Positions 9,532 through 19,320 of a DNA stretch of 64,000 bases are shown here, piece by piece. The notes beneath the pieces were generated by a model that was not told the origin of the DNA, ran no database searches, and saw only the letters and a list, made by a program, of their open reading frames with translations. The stretch is from an uncultured Phycisphaerales bacterium (GTDB lineage Bacteria > Planctomycetota > Phycisphaerae > Phycisphaerales > SM1A02). The position numbers and the translations under genes were made by a program. Each line of letters opens with the position of its first letter. The stretch's first letter is position 1. The stretch is taken from NCBI GenBank assembly GCA_905480395.1, contig CAJQQE010000053.1:1-64000 (forward strand), written 5' to 3'.

Positions 9532-10449
9532 TCAGGCGAGCGTCGTCGGTGGCGTCCAGAATTGAATCGCGGCGCGGTGGGTCTCAGCATGGAGATCAGC
9601 GGTGAGTTCGGGCGTTGCGGCGTACCCCCCCGAGAGTAGAAGCGTCACCGGGAGGCCTCGTCGATGCAGTTCCCCGAGCACGAGCCGCTCCCGTTGTCGG
9701 AGTCCGTCCCGAGTCAGGGCGAGCCGGCCATATCGATCGCCGAGAACCACGTCCACGCCGGAGAGGAGGAAGACCAAGTCGGGTCGGCTCTGGTCGAGTA
9801 CCCCGGGAAGATTTTTCCGCAGGAGATCGAGGTACTCAAGATCCCCGCAATGATCCGCCAGCGGGACATCAAGATCGCTGGGTGGTTTTCGCATCGGAAA
9901 ATTCCGGCCGCCATGCATCGAGAAACTAAAGACGGAATCATCATCTTGAAAGCAGAGGGCATTGGCGTTGCCTTGATGCACGTCGAGATCGATGATGAGG
10001 GCACGAGTGATTTCCTCTTCTCGTTGAAGAACACGAATGGCGACCCCGACGTCGTTGAGAACGCAAAAACCCTCCCCGTGATCCGGGCATGCATGATGCG
10101 TTCCGCCCGCCAGATTGGCGCCGACGCCATCTTCGCGAGCGTTCCAGGCGGCCAGTATGGTTCCCGAGACAGCCAGACGGGATCTTCGCGCGAGGGCTGG
10201 AGACCAAGGAAGGCCGAGCCGACGTTCTTCAGCAACGCTCAGAGTACCCAGGCGCAATTTGTCGAGATAAGAACGGTCGTGCGCCAGTTCGAGATCAGAC
10301 CAATCGACTTCGTCGGGCGCCATCAGATCGTCACGCGTGATGATTCTTTCGTCGAGGAGGATCTGCCGCAGCGCGGAAAATTTCCGCATCGGAAACGGAT
10401 GACCATCCGGAAGCGGAATCTCGTAGTCTTCATGATAGGACGCTCGCAT
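9532..10449 (-). CDS. Histone deacetylase family (AcuC-like) zinc amidohydrolase
   Basis: A cytoplasmic zinc hydrolase of 305 residues that removes acetyl groups from lysines or small amines in related enzymes. The family features are all present: the paired histidines of GGTHHA (118-119), the metal-binding DLDVHQGN (Asp156, His158), the third metal ligand in SGVD (Asp233), and a late SGGY with the likely transition-state tyrosine. The start codon is ATG. It lies 27 bases downstream of the isocitrate dehydrogenase gene on the same strand, so the two are probably co-transcribed, which fits acetyl-CoA metabolism. The substrate cannot be told from the sequence. Confidence 0.88.
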   Translation of the reverse strand: MRASYHEDYEIPLPDGHPFPMRKFSALRQILLDERIITRDDLMAPDEVDWSDLELAHDRSYLDKLRLGTLSVAEERRLGLPWSPALARRSRLAVSGTILAAWNAREDGVGANLAGGTHHACPDHGEGFCVLNDVGVAIRVLQREEEITRALIIDLDVHQGNANALCFQDDDSVFSFSMHGGRNFPMRKPPSDLDVPLADHCGDLEYLDLLRKNLPGVLDQSRPDLVFLLSGVDVVLGDRYGRLALTRDGLRQRERLVLGELHRRGLPVTLLLSGGYAATPELTADLHAETHRAAIQFWTPPTTLA

Positions 10450-10476
10450 ACGAGTCCCCCCCCTACACAGTCGGAA

Positions 10477-11514
10477 TCAGCCCAGACGACGAATCAGCGC
10501 GTCGGCGAATGCCTCGGTGCCGAGGGTGCCACCGAGATCACCGGTGTGATCCCCTTCGCGGATTGCCGAGTTGTATCCGGTCTTGATGCGATCGGCGGCC
10601 ACCTTGAGGGCCGGATCACCACTTCGAACGCTCATATGGTTCAGCATCATGACGCCACTCATGGTGATGGCCAGTGGATTGGCCACGCCCTTGCCAGCGA
10701 TGTCGGGGGCTGATCCATGAACCGCTTCGAAGACGGCATTGACTTCGCCAAAGTTCGCGCCCGGCGTCACTCCGAGACCACCGACGAAGCCAGCACACAA
10801 GTCGCTGATCACGTCGCCGTAGAAGTTCTCGCAGAGAAGCATGTCGAATCGAGTGGGATCCTGCACCAGACGCATGCAGGCGGCGTCGATGATCAGCTCT
10901 TCGTATTCGATGTCTTGGTACTCGGCTTCATGAATCTCTTGAGCGCATCGAATGAAGAGACCATCGCTCTTCTTCATGATGTTTGCTTTGTGGAAGACGG
11001 AGACTTTCTTCCGACCGCGACTCCGCGCGTATTCGAAGGCAAACTTTGCAATTCGATATGACGCTTTCTCGGTGGCAACCTTGAGGCTGGTGACCACACC
11101 CGGAATGATTTCGTTCTCGATCCCCGAATAGAGCCCTTCGGTGTTCTCTCGGATGACGACCAGGTCAACATCCTGATACCGGGTCTCCACGCCCTCGATG
11201 GACCGGACCGGCCGGACCGCGCCGTAAAGATCCAGTGTCTTTCGCAGTGCGACGTTGACCGAAGAGAAACCACCGCCGATCGGCGTGGTGCATGGACCCT
11301 TGAGGGCGACGCCCACTTTCTGGATCGTCTCGACGGTCTCTTGGGGAAGAAGATCGGCGTGGCCTCGTTCGAGGGCCGCAACCCCCGCGTGGCATTCGAT
11401 CCAGTTGATCGAGGACCCCGAGCCGAGGAGGGCCGAGTCGATGATGCGGCAGCTGGCCGAGGTGACCTCGGGGCCAATGCCGTCTCCGGGGATAAGTACC
11501 GAGCCGTGTTCCAA
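10477..11514 (-). CDS. NAD-dependent isocitrate dehydrogenase (isocitrate/isopropylmalate family)
   Basis: A 345-residue beta-decarboxylating dehydrogenase of the short type. It shows the N-terminal LIPGDGIGPEV, the substrate region (GGFSSVNVALRK, then RENTEGLYSG), the catalytic lysine segment VFHKANIMK and the metal-binding FDMLLCENFYGDVISDL. The combination of SVNVALRK and RENTEGLYSG favours isocitrate over isopropylmalate or homoisocitrate, and the short length favours NAD use. Reaction: isocitrate to 2-oxoglutarate and CO2 in the citric acid cycle. The start is a TTG with AGGGA seven bases upstream; no in-frame ATG is available nearby. Confidence 0.85.
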   Translation of the reverse strand: MEHGSVLIPGDGIGPEVTSASCRIIDSALLGSGSSINWIECHAGVAALERGHADLLPQETVETIQKVGVALKGPCTTPIGGGFSSVNVALRKTLDLYGAVRPVRSIEGVETRYQDVDLVVIRENTEGLYSGIENEIIPGVVTSLKVATEKASYRIAKFAFEYARSRGRKKVSVFHKANIMKKSDGLFIRCAQEIHEAEYQDIEYEELIIDAACMRLVQDPTRFDMLLCENFYGDVISDLCAGFVGGLGVTPGANFGEVNAVFEAVHGSAPDIAGKGVANPLAITMSGVMMLNHMSVRSGDPALKVAADRIKTGYNSAIREGDHTGDLGGTLGTEAFADALIRRLG

Positions 11515-11652
11515 AGGTGCATCCCTGCTGAACTAGAAGAGTGTTTGATTCGAATCGGCCGTTCTGGATCTACCGACATCGAACGAATGATCAGACAGGA
11601 TACGTGACCCGTCACGGCCCCGTCGTCCGGCGTCCTCGGCTACCGTGCAGAG

Positions 11653-12930
11653 ATGCCTGAGTCGAGCGCACAATCAATCGATCTGGTGGTGGTCGGCGGC
11701 GGAATCGCCGGCCTCTGGATTCTGGATGCCGCGGTCCGTGCCGGGCTGTCCGTGGTGTGCGTCGAAGCGTCGAAACTCGGCTCCGGACAGAGTGTCTGTG
11801 CGCAGGGCATCATCCATGGGGGCCTCAAATATACCCTCAAAGAGCGTGACCTCTCCGCCTCGGCGCCGATCAGTGCCATGCCTTCGCTCTGGACTGGGCT
11901 GGCCTCGGGAGATCCTCAGAACGGGCCGGATCTTCGGACGGCCGTGATGTCCTCACCGTGTACCTGGCTCTGGCGAACCGACTCGCTGGCGTCCCGACTG
12001 GGAATGCTCGGCGCCAAAGCGGCGCTCCAGACGAGACCGACGACCGTACCCCCGGCAGAACGTCCCCCGATCATCCGCGAGGCGCCCGGAGCGGTGCTTC
12101 AAGTCGGCGAGCCGGTCTTCGAGACGCGTTCGGTACTCGAAGCATTGGCAAGGCCGCATGTTGGGGATTCTTCTGAGGGATCGGGGAACTCACGGCTCAT
12201 CGCCGTCAACGGACCAGAGGGCATCGAATTCACGTCCCAAGGCGGCGAGGTCAAACGAGTGATTCTTCGGGGTGGGAACGCGGAGGTCACCCTTCTTCCA
12301 CGGGCGGTGGTTCTCGCCGCCGGCGCGGGCAATGAAGGTCTCTTGTCACGGCTCGGTCTCGATGCCTCCATCACGCAACGCCGGCCGTTGCACATGACGC
12401 TTCTCCGTAGCTCGTCGCTTCCGGAATTCCACGGTCATTGTGTGGATGGAAATCGAACTCGCGTCACGATCACCAGCGGCCGGGACACCGATGGGCGGGT
12501 GGTCTGGCAATTGGGGGGCGATCTGGCGGAGACCGGCGTGGCTCGTGAATCAGCGGCTCAAGTCACCTTTGCCGCCGCAGAACTTCAGGCGATTCTGCCG
12601 GCCCTTGATCTTTCCAACTGTTCGGATGCCGCGTGGAGTACGTACCGAATTGACCGTGCCGAATCCCGGACCCGATCTGGTTTCCGGCCCGATGACGCTC
12701 AAGTTGTGTCGCTCCACGAAGGTCGGCTCCTGGTCGCCTGGCCGACCAAGTGGGCGCTGGCGCCCCGGCTGGCCGCGGCGGTCTTGGACGCACTTCCTCC
12801 GGAACTCGTCGCTCATCCCACCCCCCCCGTCGATCTTGCGGGCTTTGAACCGCCAGAGATCGCCGCCTATCCTTGGGAGAACCGCACGTGGATCAGTCAT
12901 CACGACGTCCGCTCGGCCGCACCGGCTTGA
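11653..12930 (+). CDS. FAD-dependent oxidoreductase (DAO family)
   Basis: A 425-residue flavoprotein. The N-terminus has the dinucleotide-binding fold, IDLVVVGGGIAGLWILDAA, followed by the acidic end of the second strand (VCVEAS). The conserved QGIIHGGLKYTL places it with D-amino-acid and glycerol-3-phosphate oxidase relatives. The substrate is unknown. The 3' end overlaps the start of the next gene by 43 bases, so the two are translationally linked. The start at 11653 is the first ATG and is preceded by GCAGAG. Confidence 0.8.
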   Translation: MPESSAQSIDLVVVGGGIAGLWILDAAVRAGLSVVCVEASKLGSGQSVCAQGIIHGGLKYTLKERDLSASAPISAMPSLWTGLASGDPQNGPDLRTAVMSSPCTWLWRTDSLASRLGMLGAKAALQTRPTTVPPAERPPIIREAPGAVLQVGEPVFETRSVLEALARPHVGDSSEGSGNSRLIAVNGPEGIEFTSQGGEVKRVILRGGNAEVTLLPRAVVLAAGAGNEGLLSRLGLDASITQRRPLHMTLLRSSSLPEFHGHCVDGNRTRVTITSGRDTDGRVVWQLGGDLAETGVARESAAQVTFAAAELQAILPALDLSNCSDAAWSTYRIDRAESRTRSGFRPDDAQVVSLHEGRLLVAWPTKWALAPRLAAAVLDALPPELVAHPTPPVDLAGFEPPEIAAYPWENRTWISHHDVRSAAPA

Positions 12931-13673
12931 ACCTGGCCCCGGTGGGGTTCGGCGCATTCAAGATCGGAAGAAACCAAGCAACCAAGTATGCACTCGCGTA
13001 CGACCTGCCCGATGATGCCGCCTGCCAAGGGTTGCTGGAGGCGGTCTTGGCGATGGGCATTGATCTGATCGATACCGCACCGGCCTACGGCTCGAGCGAG
13101 GCGCGGCTCGGTCAGTTGCTCCGGAATCGCCGCGATGAATTCACCCTTTCAACCAAGGTCGGTGAGACGTTTGAAGACGGCGTGGGGCGGTTTGATTTTT
13201 CCAGCGTCGCGATCGACCAGAGCATCACTCGAAGCCTTCAACGGCTCAGGACGGATCGGCTGGATCTGGTCTTCGTTCACTCCGATGGCGACGACCTCCA
13301 GATTCTCGACGACGGTTCGGTCTTGGAGACCCTCGCCCGACGCCGCGACCAAGGAGATCTCCGTTTCATCGGTTTCAGCGGCAAGACGGTCGAAGGCCAC
13401 CACCGGGCCATTGAGTCCGGAGTCGTTGATTGCTTGATGGTTGAGTATCACGCCCTCGATGACTCTCAGCTCGGGGTCATCGAGACCGCGGAAGCTGCGG
13501 GGATCGGCGTGATCGTCAAGAAGGGACTGGCATCAGGTCGGTTGGATCCCGCCGTGGCGATCCCCCATTGCCTTCAACCGACCGGCGTGGCATCGGTGGT
13601 CATCGGTTCTCTGACCGCCGCGCATCTTCGCCAGAATCTTTCTATCGCCCAAGCGGCGATTGACGGAGCCTGA
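12888..13673 (+). CDS. Aldo/keto reductase
   Basis: A 261-residue NADPH-dependent (alpha/beta)8 barrel oxidoreductase. The catalytic tetrad is visible: Asp and Tyr in DTAPAYGSSE, Lys in LSTKVG and His in LVFVHSD. The GTG at 12888 is chosen because GGGAGA lies seven bases upstream; a TTG at 12873 is also in frame. It starts inside the end of the FAD oxidoreductase gene, which suggests a joint pathway. The protein is shorter than the typical 300-330 residues, with a reduced C-terminal loop. The substrate is unknown. Confidence 0.85.
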   Translation: MDQSSRRPLGRTGLNLAPVGFGAFKIGRNQATKYALAYDLPDDAACQGLLEAVLAMGIDLIDTAPAYGSSEARLGQLLRNRRDEFTLSTKVGETFEDGVGRFDFSSVAIDQSITRSLQRLRTDRLDLVFVHSDGDDLQILDDGSVLETLARRRDQGDLRFIGFSGKTVEGHHRAIESGVVDCLMVEYHALDDSQLGVIETAEAAGIGVIVKKGLASGRLDPAVAIPHCLQPTGVASVVIGSLTAAHLRQNLSIAQAAIDGA

Positions 13674-14156
13674 TCACTCGCCGGTCTCGGAATTCTTGCT
13701 GACCGGCGTGCTGGGCTTAAAGTGTTCGTACATGGCCGGGAGGCGTTCGATCGGAATGCACCATCCGCCACGGTGATCATCGAAAAACACACCGAAGATT
13801 CCGGCTGACTGAAGCCTCGCGATGTGCCTGATCGCGGATTCGACCGGAAACGAGAGAATCGATGGCTTGCCCGCGATGGGGAGAATTCCCTTTGCGAGGG
13901 CGTATTCGTGGGCTCTACCCTTGGCGGTGAATGCCATGACAAAGGGCCTTTTGTCAATGATGACCGCGGCCGGGCGCACCAACGGGAATTCACCCTGCCC
14001 GGCGAAATACCACCTCGGTAAGGCGAAGGCCGCGGCCCAAAGGATGTCGAGCATCGCCGTGTCGGTTCGACCAGCCAGTGCGAGTTCGTCCATCCGGCTT
14101 GGAAGGAGGTCCGCGGCGAGTCGCTCGGCTTCAGTTGGTGGGTCTGTCTCGCTCAT
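13674..14156 (-). CDS. Conserved hypothetical protein, possibly SseB-like
   Basis: A 160-residue soluble protein with no signal peptide. The segment from the middle (AVIIDKRPFVMAFTAKGRAH) to the end resembles the small alpha/beta fold of SseB N-terminal domains, but the match is by eye and weak. The ATG overlaps the stop codon of the LysM/SecD-like gene by four bases, so it is the last gene of the secDF operon. Its stop abuts the convergent aldo/keto reductase stop with no spacer. Confidence 0.6.
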   Translation of the reverse strand: MSETDPPTEAERLAADLLPSRMDELALAGRTDTAMLDILWAAAFALPRWYFAGQGEFPLVRPAAVIIDKRPFVMAFTAKGRAHEYALAKGILPIAGKPSILSFPVESAIRHIARLQSAGIFGVFFDDHRGGWCIPIERLPAMYEHFKPSTPVSKNSETGE

Positions 14157-15607
14157 GGAATCACGATCTCCATTCCAACCTGCAGATTGCCCGGGTCGTC
14201 ACCAATGATCGAGCGATTGGCATCGTGGATCTCACGCCAACGGGACGCTTTTCCCAAGTACTCCAGCGAAATATCGCTGAGCGTCTCTCCCGACTGAACC
14301 GTGTGCACGACTTGACCGCCCGCAACCGGGGTTGCTCGCCGAATCGTCGAGGTGGAGTTCTTCGGCGGGAGCTTGATGACTTGGCCGAGTTGGAGGCGGA
14401 GCGGATCGACGGTTGGGTTGGCCAATGCGATCAGGGATTGTTTGCGAGGATCCCCGAACCAGTTTTCGGCAATGAGTTCAAAGTTGTCACCCGCTTGAAT
14501 CGTATACGGCGTGTACGCATCTTCGGGAAGCCCCGAGGCAGATGGTGCTTCGCCCATCTCATCCATCAGGTCTCTCTCGTCTGGCGTCTCAACTACGGTT
14601 CCCGGCTTCGCCATCAGCTCGCCACGAAGTCTTGCGGCAATCCAGGCCGCGTGTTCGCGATCGAAGCCACCCACGATGTGGCCTCGATTTTGGATGGCGA
14701 TCCGGAGGGTTGGCGTCGAGACGATCTCGCCATCGACAATCCACGCGATGGTTCCACCGACGAGATCGAAGGTCGACTCTCGAACCTCATCGACGGCATC
14801 TGATTCGAGGCGGTACGCCACTTCGGGCCGGCCTTCCGCATCTTCTCTGACGGTGGCGCCCGAGATCCTTCCGTCAAGCCGAAGCCCGCCGACCGAATCA
14901 TCGCGAACCAGTAAGAACCGCTGCTCCGCGTCGCCTGATGGTCGGGTTCCGACGACGAGCCCTTCAACTTCTCCAGCGCCACGGATCGTGTTCCAGAAGG
15001 CCAGTGGAATCCAGATGGTGCCTTGAGGGCCAGCGGGTCTGTCGCTGCCGATATCAGTCTGCAGGTTGGACCGGGCGACCTCTTGATCGATCCGGCCATC
15101 ATCCACAGGGACTGCAGAGAGAAGGGACACGCCCGTCTTCCGCACTCCAAGACTCGGGCCGTACGCGTTGGCCAAGCCGGTTGGAACGACCTCTGGAACG
15201 AGCTCTGGAGTCAGCTCTGGAATGACGTCCATGGTCTCATCCGCGGCTGGGGTCGACGGAACGGATTCGAGGTTCTCGTCTCCCATGCTGGGCACAACGA
15301 CTTCCGTTTCCGCTTCCACTTCGTCGACCTTCGCCTCTTCCGAGGGCGGGTTCTCCGGTTGGATCGGTGCCGGTTCGGTCGAGTCAGTTTGCTCGACGAC
15401 CGGCGAAGCGGCATCGGCCACCGTGGTCGGAGGCGTTGGTACGTCGGTGACGTCCGTGACGCCCGTCTCAAGTGCTGATGGTTCGGGCGTCCGGGCAACT
15501 TCTGTCGCGGCCGGCGCGACCGGCTTTTCGAGCCGGGCGTAATACAAGCCCACTGCAAACATCGCCACCACGATGACCGCCACGGTAAATCGAACGCCAC
15601 TAGACAT
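14153..15607 (-). CDS. Membrane-anchored LysM protein with a SecD P1-head-like domain
   Basis: About 484 residues. The ATG at 15607 follows GAGGA at seven bases. One N-terminal membrane helix (about 5-22) is followed by a long Pro/Glu/Thr-rich linker (about 25-150). Residues about 245-335 align with the P1 head of SecD in the neighbouring gene: both share RPxV, a later DGE, then TPxL, two residues, AI, and RGxIxGxF. Two LysM domains close the protein (about 368-415 and 433-484), which bind peptidoglycan in known cases. It sits 120 bases downstream of secDF. A role joining the translocon periplasmic domain to the cell wall is inference. Confidence 0.75.
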   Translation of the reverse strand: MSSGVRFTVAVIVVAMFAVGLYYARLEKPVAPAATEVARTPEPSALETGVTDVTDVPTPPTTVADAASPVVEQTDSTEPAPIQPENPPSEEAKVDEVEAETEVVVPSMGDENLESVPSTPAADETMDVIPELTPELVPEVVPTGLANAYGPSLGVRKTGVSLLSAVPVDDGRIDQEVARSNLQTDIGSDRPAGPQGTIWIPLAFWNTIRGAGEVEGLVVGTRPSGDAEQRFLLVRDDSVGGLRLDGRISGATVREDAEGRPEVAYRLESDAVDEVRESTFDLVGGTIAWIVDGEIVSTPTLRIAIQNRGHIVGGFDREHAAWIAARLRGELMAKPGTVVETPDERDLMDEMGEAPSASGLPEDAYTPYTIQAGDNFELIAENWFGDPRKQSLIALANPTVDPLRLQLGQVIKLPPKNSTSTIRRATPVAGGQVVHTVQSGETLSDISLEYLGKASRWREIHDANRSIIGDDPGNLQVGMEIVIP

Positions 15608-15727
15608 GGGCTCGTCCTCTTCAGGTTCGGCCGATGAGATCGGCCTGGGTTCGGATGCCCAGGAACCCCTGCGTGCGGTTCCTGGACGCTTCAAGAGATG
15701 ATGCCCTCGGCACCATCCGTCTCGAAC

Positions 15728-18700
15728 TCAACCCGTGGAGAGTGACGTCGTCCGAGACGTGGATCCTGACTCTCCATCGGTGCTCGGTCGCGTTCCGCCA
15801 TTGCGGGACCACGTCAGCGGAGCCGCGATCACCACGGAAGAATAGGTCGCGGCGATAAGGCCCACAAAGAATGTGAAGGCGAAGGGACGAATCCCCGTTC
15901 CACCGAGCGAATAAAGCACAATGGCCGACGTGATCGTGGTACCACTGGTCATGATCGTTCGACTGAACGTCTGATTGATGGAGTTGTTCACCACATCGAG
16001 TGACGCATAGCTCAGTTTTCCACGATTCTCGCGGATGCGATCGAGAATGACGATCGTATCGTTGAGCGAATAACCGACGATCGTCAGCAAACCCGCCACG
16101 ACGTTGAGATCGATCCGGAATTCGTCGAGGACGCGGACGCCAAAGAAAGTCGTCTCGCCGATGACCAGGCTCAAGGCAATGGCACCAAGGCAGACGCTGA
16201 TGTTGAACATCAATGCGGAAATCGCACACACCGAGTACCGGAGCGAGCCGAATCGGAACCAGATGTAGACCAGCATGCCAAGCAAACTGAGAATCACCGC
16301 GACGATCGCGCTGGCCGCAAGATTCTGGGCCACCTTCGGCGAGAAGCTCGACTGGTCAAGGCTGGCCTCTCGGGTCAACGCGGCTTGAACCAGTTCATAT
16401 TCACGCTGTGCCAGGCCGCGATCCCAGGTGTCCAAAGCGACTTCAAAGCTGGAAAGACTATCGTCGAAGACCATCACGGCAATCGCCGCGTAGGCGGGCT
16501 CGTCTCCGGAGACCCCCGACTGTTCGAGCCCGATGACGTCCATGTTTCGCCCGGCGGTATCGCTGAAGTCGGGCTGATTCCGCATGCGGAGAATCCGCTC
16601 GTTGGCATCGAGGAGTGTGATCGGCGGCGTGATTCCGTCGATGACCACCGCGACACCGCCACGGTAGGCATCAACCGGCATCGCCGTGTCGTTGCGTCCG
16701 ATCGATTCGCCGAGCGATTTCCGCTCGAGCGGAAAAGTATGGCTGCTGTAGTCGGGATCACCCTCGGCGTTGAAGTGGACTGGTTGAATGACGGCGAGCA
16801 CATCTCCGAACTGTTCGACCAGTGCGGTCACCACGTGATCGGCGATGTTCTCGTCATCGCCAATCCCCGGGGGATTGGCGACTTTGACTTGGAAACTGCC
16901 AGCTTCGCTGGCCGCCGTCGTGTCTCCGACGGTCAGCACGGTGGCGTTGGACAGCTGCGCCAGCACGGCGTCGTCGGGGTTGTCGTCGCCGATCTTGTGG
17001 ACACGATCTTCCACCTCGCCACGAGTGAGCAGAAGACGTCCGGCGAGATCGCGATCGGTGCCAGAATTCTCCCCGGCTTCGGCGGCCCGAGTGGTCATCT
17101 TGACACTGACGCCACCTCGGAACTCCGTCTCCAGAACGTCGGCACCCCTCGCAAAGAACAACACCAGCGAGCCAATCGCCAGTGCCGCGCTCAGGAACAG
17201 GAGCGGGCCTCGGAGCGAGATCCAATTGATCTTCGGTTCGAGCGCCCTATGGATCGCGGGGAACACGGTCGGAAGCATCGGGATCGACTTCAATCCGAGC
17301 ACTTCGGTGCAGATCGCAAAGAGCACCCGGCTGACGAAGAGTGATGTGAAGAGTGTTGAAAGCACGCCAATCGAGAGCGTGAGGGCAAATCCCTTGACTT
17401 CGGTCGCAGCCGTCTGATAGAGGATGAAACAGACAATGAGGTTTGTGATATTGCCGTCAAGGATCGCGCTGGCGGCCTTGGCAAAACCAATTCGAATCGA
17501 ATCGCGCAGATTCTCGCTGTTGTTTATCAACTCTTCGCGAATGCGCTCGAAGATGAGAACATTCGCATCCACCGCCATACCAATGGTCAGGGCGATACCC
17601 GCCAGCCCTGGAAGCGTGAAAGTCCCATCGATCATCGACATGATCCCGAAGATCATGATCGCATTGATCAGCAACGAAATGACCGCGATCATCCCGGCAC
17701 CAAAGTAGTACAGGACCATGATGACGGCGACCAACACCGCGGAGATGGCGACCGCTTCAAGGCCTCGAACTAGGTTGTCCTGCCCGAGTGCCGGACCAAG
17801 AATACTCGTAGAGATGGGCTCTGGACTCAGACGGGCTTCCAAACTTCCCGCGGCAAGCACTCTGATCAGGTACTTGACTTCAGCTTCGCCGAAGTTGCCT
17901 TGGATAATGCCTCGCGAACCGATGGCGCTATTGAGATTCGGGGCGGTATAGACCTCGCCGTCAAGCACGATGGCCATCGGCTGGTTGATGTTGGGCGAAG
18001 TGAGTCGCCGCATCATCGATCCACCCGCGCTGTCGAGGCCGAAGGACACTGCGGGCCGTCCGAGATCGTCGATCGTCTGGCTCGCCTGTCGGATTGCCCA
18101 GTTGTCACCGGCGGTGTGCGTCATGCTCTTTTCAGGCGAGACGTACAGGAGGATGAAACGGCGGCCGTCTTTCTCAGCGGCGACAAGGTTGTATCGAGTC
18201 TGGAAGTAGCCGACTGGATCCGCAATCAGGGCGGCGACAGATTCTGGTTGGTCCTCGTCGGTCCATTGCTTCAGATCATTGATCGAGAACCATCGGGCGA
18301 CGGGTGAGTCGGTGTTGTTTGGGCCTCGCTCCGCGAGCTGTTCCCGCAAGAGCGTGATCGGAACATCCAATGCTCCGGGGCGAACCGCGATTCTGAATTC
18401 AAGCACCCCCGCACCGCGGAGGAGTCGTTTGAGATCCTCGGGATCATCGAGACCGGTACGTTCCGCTTCAAACGCGCGATACGCGGAAGCCAGCGTGGCG
18501 ATCTGTTGGGCCAGATGCGGGAATTCGAGTTCGAGCTCGGAGAAGGCGACCGCTCGGTCACTACTGGCTGGATCGTAGTTTCCCTCGGCATCACGAAGAC
18601 GCGGCGCTCCCTCAAGGGCAAGGATGTTGAACAGTCGATCATCACCAAAGGACTGCGAGAGAATCGTGTTCTGGAGTTCCTCGACGGTGATCTCAGCCCG

Positions 18701-19252
18701 GGCGATTCGATCGCGAAGTCCGTCGACCCGAATCTCGTCGACCGGGTCCCCCGCTTCCGCTTCGACCAGATCGGCCCGCGCGGCCTTGGCTTGAACCCAT
18801 GCGGCTTGGAGTCGGTCGAGCTCCGCCTTGCGCAGGCTGGTGCCCCCGTATTTTGCCGAAGCATTGCCGGCATCGAGTGCGGCATCGAGCTGGCTGGGGC
18901 GAATTCGCGACACCGCCAGAAGTGCGTCCAGCGCGTCGCGATAGGTCTGCTGCAACGCACGAACTTGATCGTTGGGAAGCGGCATCACCACTTCGATGCG
19001 ATCTCGCCCGACGGGTTGCATGCCGATGTCGAGGATGCCCTGTGGATTGACTCGCTGCTTGAGGACGTCAATGGTCTGGGCGAGAACTTGGTCGGGTTCA
19101 GAACCCTCCGCAATCTTCACCGAGTAGACCAGGCTGACCCCGCCTTGGAGATCCTTACCAAGTCGAATCTTTTTCTGCGGCGGATAGACGGACCAGAGAC
19201 AGACGCCGACGATCAGGCCGATCAGGACGAGCTTGGGAATGATGTTCTTCAT
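15728..19252 (-). CDS. secDF: Fused protein translocase subunit SecD/SecF
   Basis: A 1174-residue membrane protein that uses the proton gradient to pull proteins through SecYEG. SecD forms the first part: a first membrane helix, the LGKDLQGGVSLVY segment, a large periplasmic P1 domain, and the membrane core with AVDANVLIFERIREEL. SecF follows, with EFRGGVSVKM, a second periplasmic domain and YSLNDTIVILDRIRENR. Fusion of the two is common in several phyla including Planctomycetes. The P1 domain contains a long inserted coiled-coil-like stretch (about 110-210). The order tgt, yajC, secDF is conserved widely in bacteria and supports the call. Confidence 0.95.
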   Translation of the reverse strand: MKNIIPKLVLIGLIVGVCLWSVYPPQKKIRLGKDLQGGVSLVYSVKIAEGSEPDQVLAQTIDVLKQRVNPQGILDIGMQPVGRDRIEVVMPLPNDQVRALQQTYRDALDALLAVSRIRPSQLDAALDAGNASAKYGGTSLRKAELDRLQAAWVQAKAARADLVEAEAGDPVDEIRVDGLRDRIARAEITVEELQNTILSQSFGDDRLFNILALEGAPRLRDAEGNYDPASSDRAVAFSELELEFPHLAQQIATLASAYRAFEAERTGLDDPEDLKRLLRGAGVLEFRIAVRPGALDVPITLLREQLAERGPNNTDSPVARWFSINDLKQWTDEDQPESVAALIADPVGYFQTRYNLVAAEKDGRRFILLYVSPEKSMTHTAGDNWAIRQASQTIDDLGRPAVSFGLDSAGGSMMRRLTSPNINQPMAIVLDGEVYTAPNLNSAIGSRGIIQGNFGEAEVKYLIRVLAAGSLEARLSPEPISTSILGPALGQDNLVRGLEAVAISAVLVAVIMVLYYFGAGMIAVISLLINAIMIFGIMSMIDGTFTLPGLAGIALTIGMAVDANVLIFERIREELINNSENLRDSIRIGFAKAASAILDGNITNLIVCFILYQTAATEVKGFALTLSIGVLSTLFTSLFVSRVLFAICTEVLGLKSIPMLPTVFPAIHRALEPKINWISLRGPLLFLSAALAIGSLVLFFARGADVLETEFRGGVSVKMTTRAAEAGENSGTDRDLAGRLLLTRGEVEDRVHKIGDDNPDDAVLAQLSNATVLTVGDTTAASEAGSFQVKVANPPGIGDDENIADHVVTALVEQFGDVLAVIQPVHFNAEGDPDYSSHTFPLERKSLGESIGRNDTAMPVDAYRGGVAVVIDGITPPITLLDANERILRMRNQPDFSDTAGRNMDVIGLEQSGVSGDEPAYAAIAVMVFDDSLSSFEVALDTWDRGLAQREYELVQAALTREASLDQSSFSPKVAQNLAASAIVAVILSLLGMLVYIWFRFGSLRYSVCAISALMFNISVCLGAIALSLVIGETTFFGVRVLDEFRIDLNVVAGLLTIVGYSLNDTIVILDRIRENRGKLSYASLDVVNNSINQTFSRTIMTSGTTITSAIVLYSLGGTGIRPFAFTFFVGLIAATYSSVVIAAPLTWSRNGGTRPSTDGESGSTSRTTSLSTG

Positions 19253-19320
19253 GGGAAGTGGTCGACTGAGTCGAGGCAGGCGGAATCAATTTCAAAAAAG
19301 GCGGGATCAGGAAATCGGTG

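Noticed and set aside
9664-10713. 349-codon plus-strand frame opposite the deacetylase gene
   Set aside because: Antisense shadow of a gene with intact zinc-site motifs; the composition is atypical.
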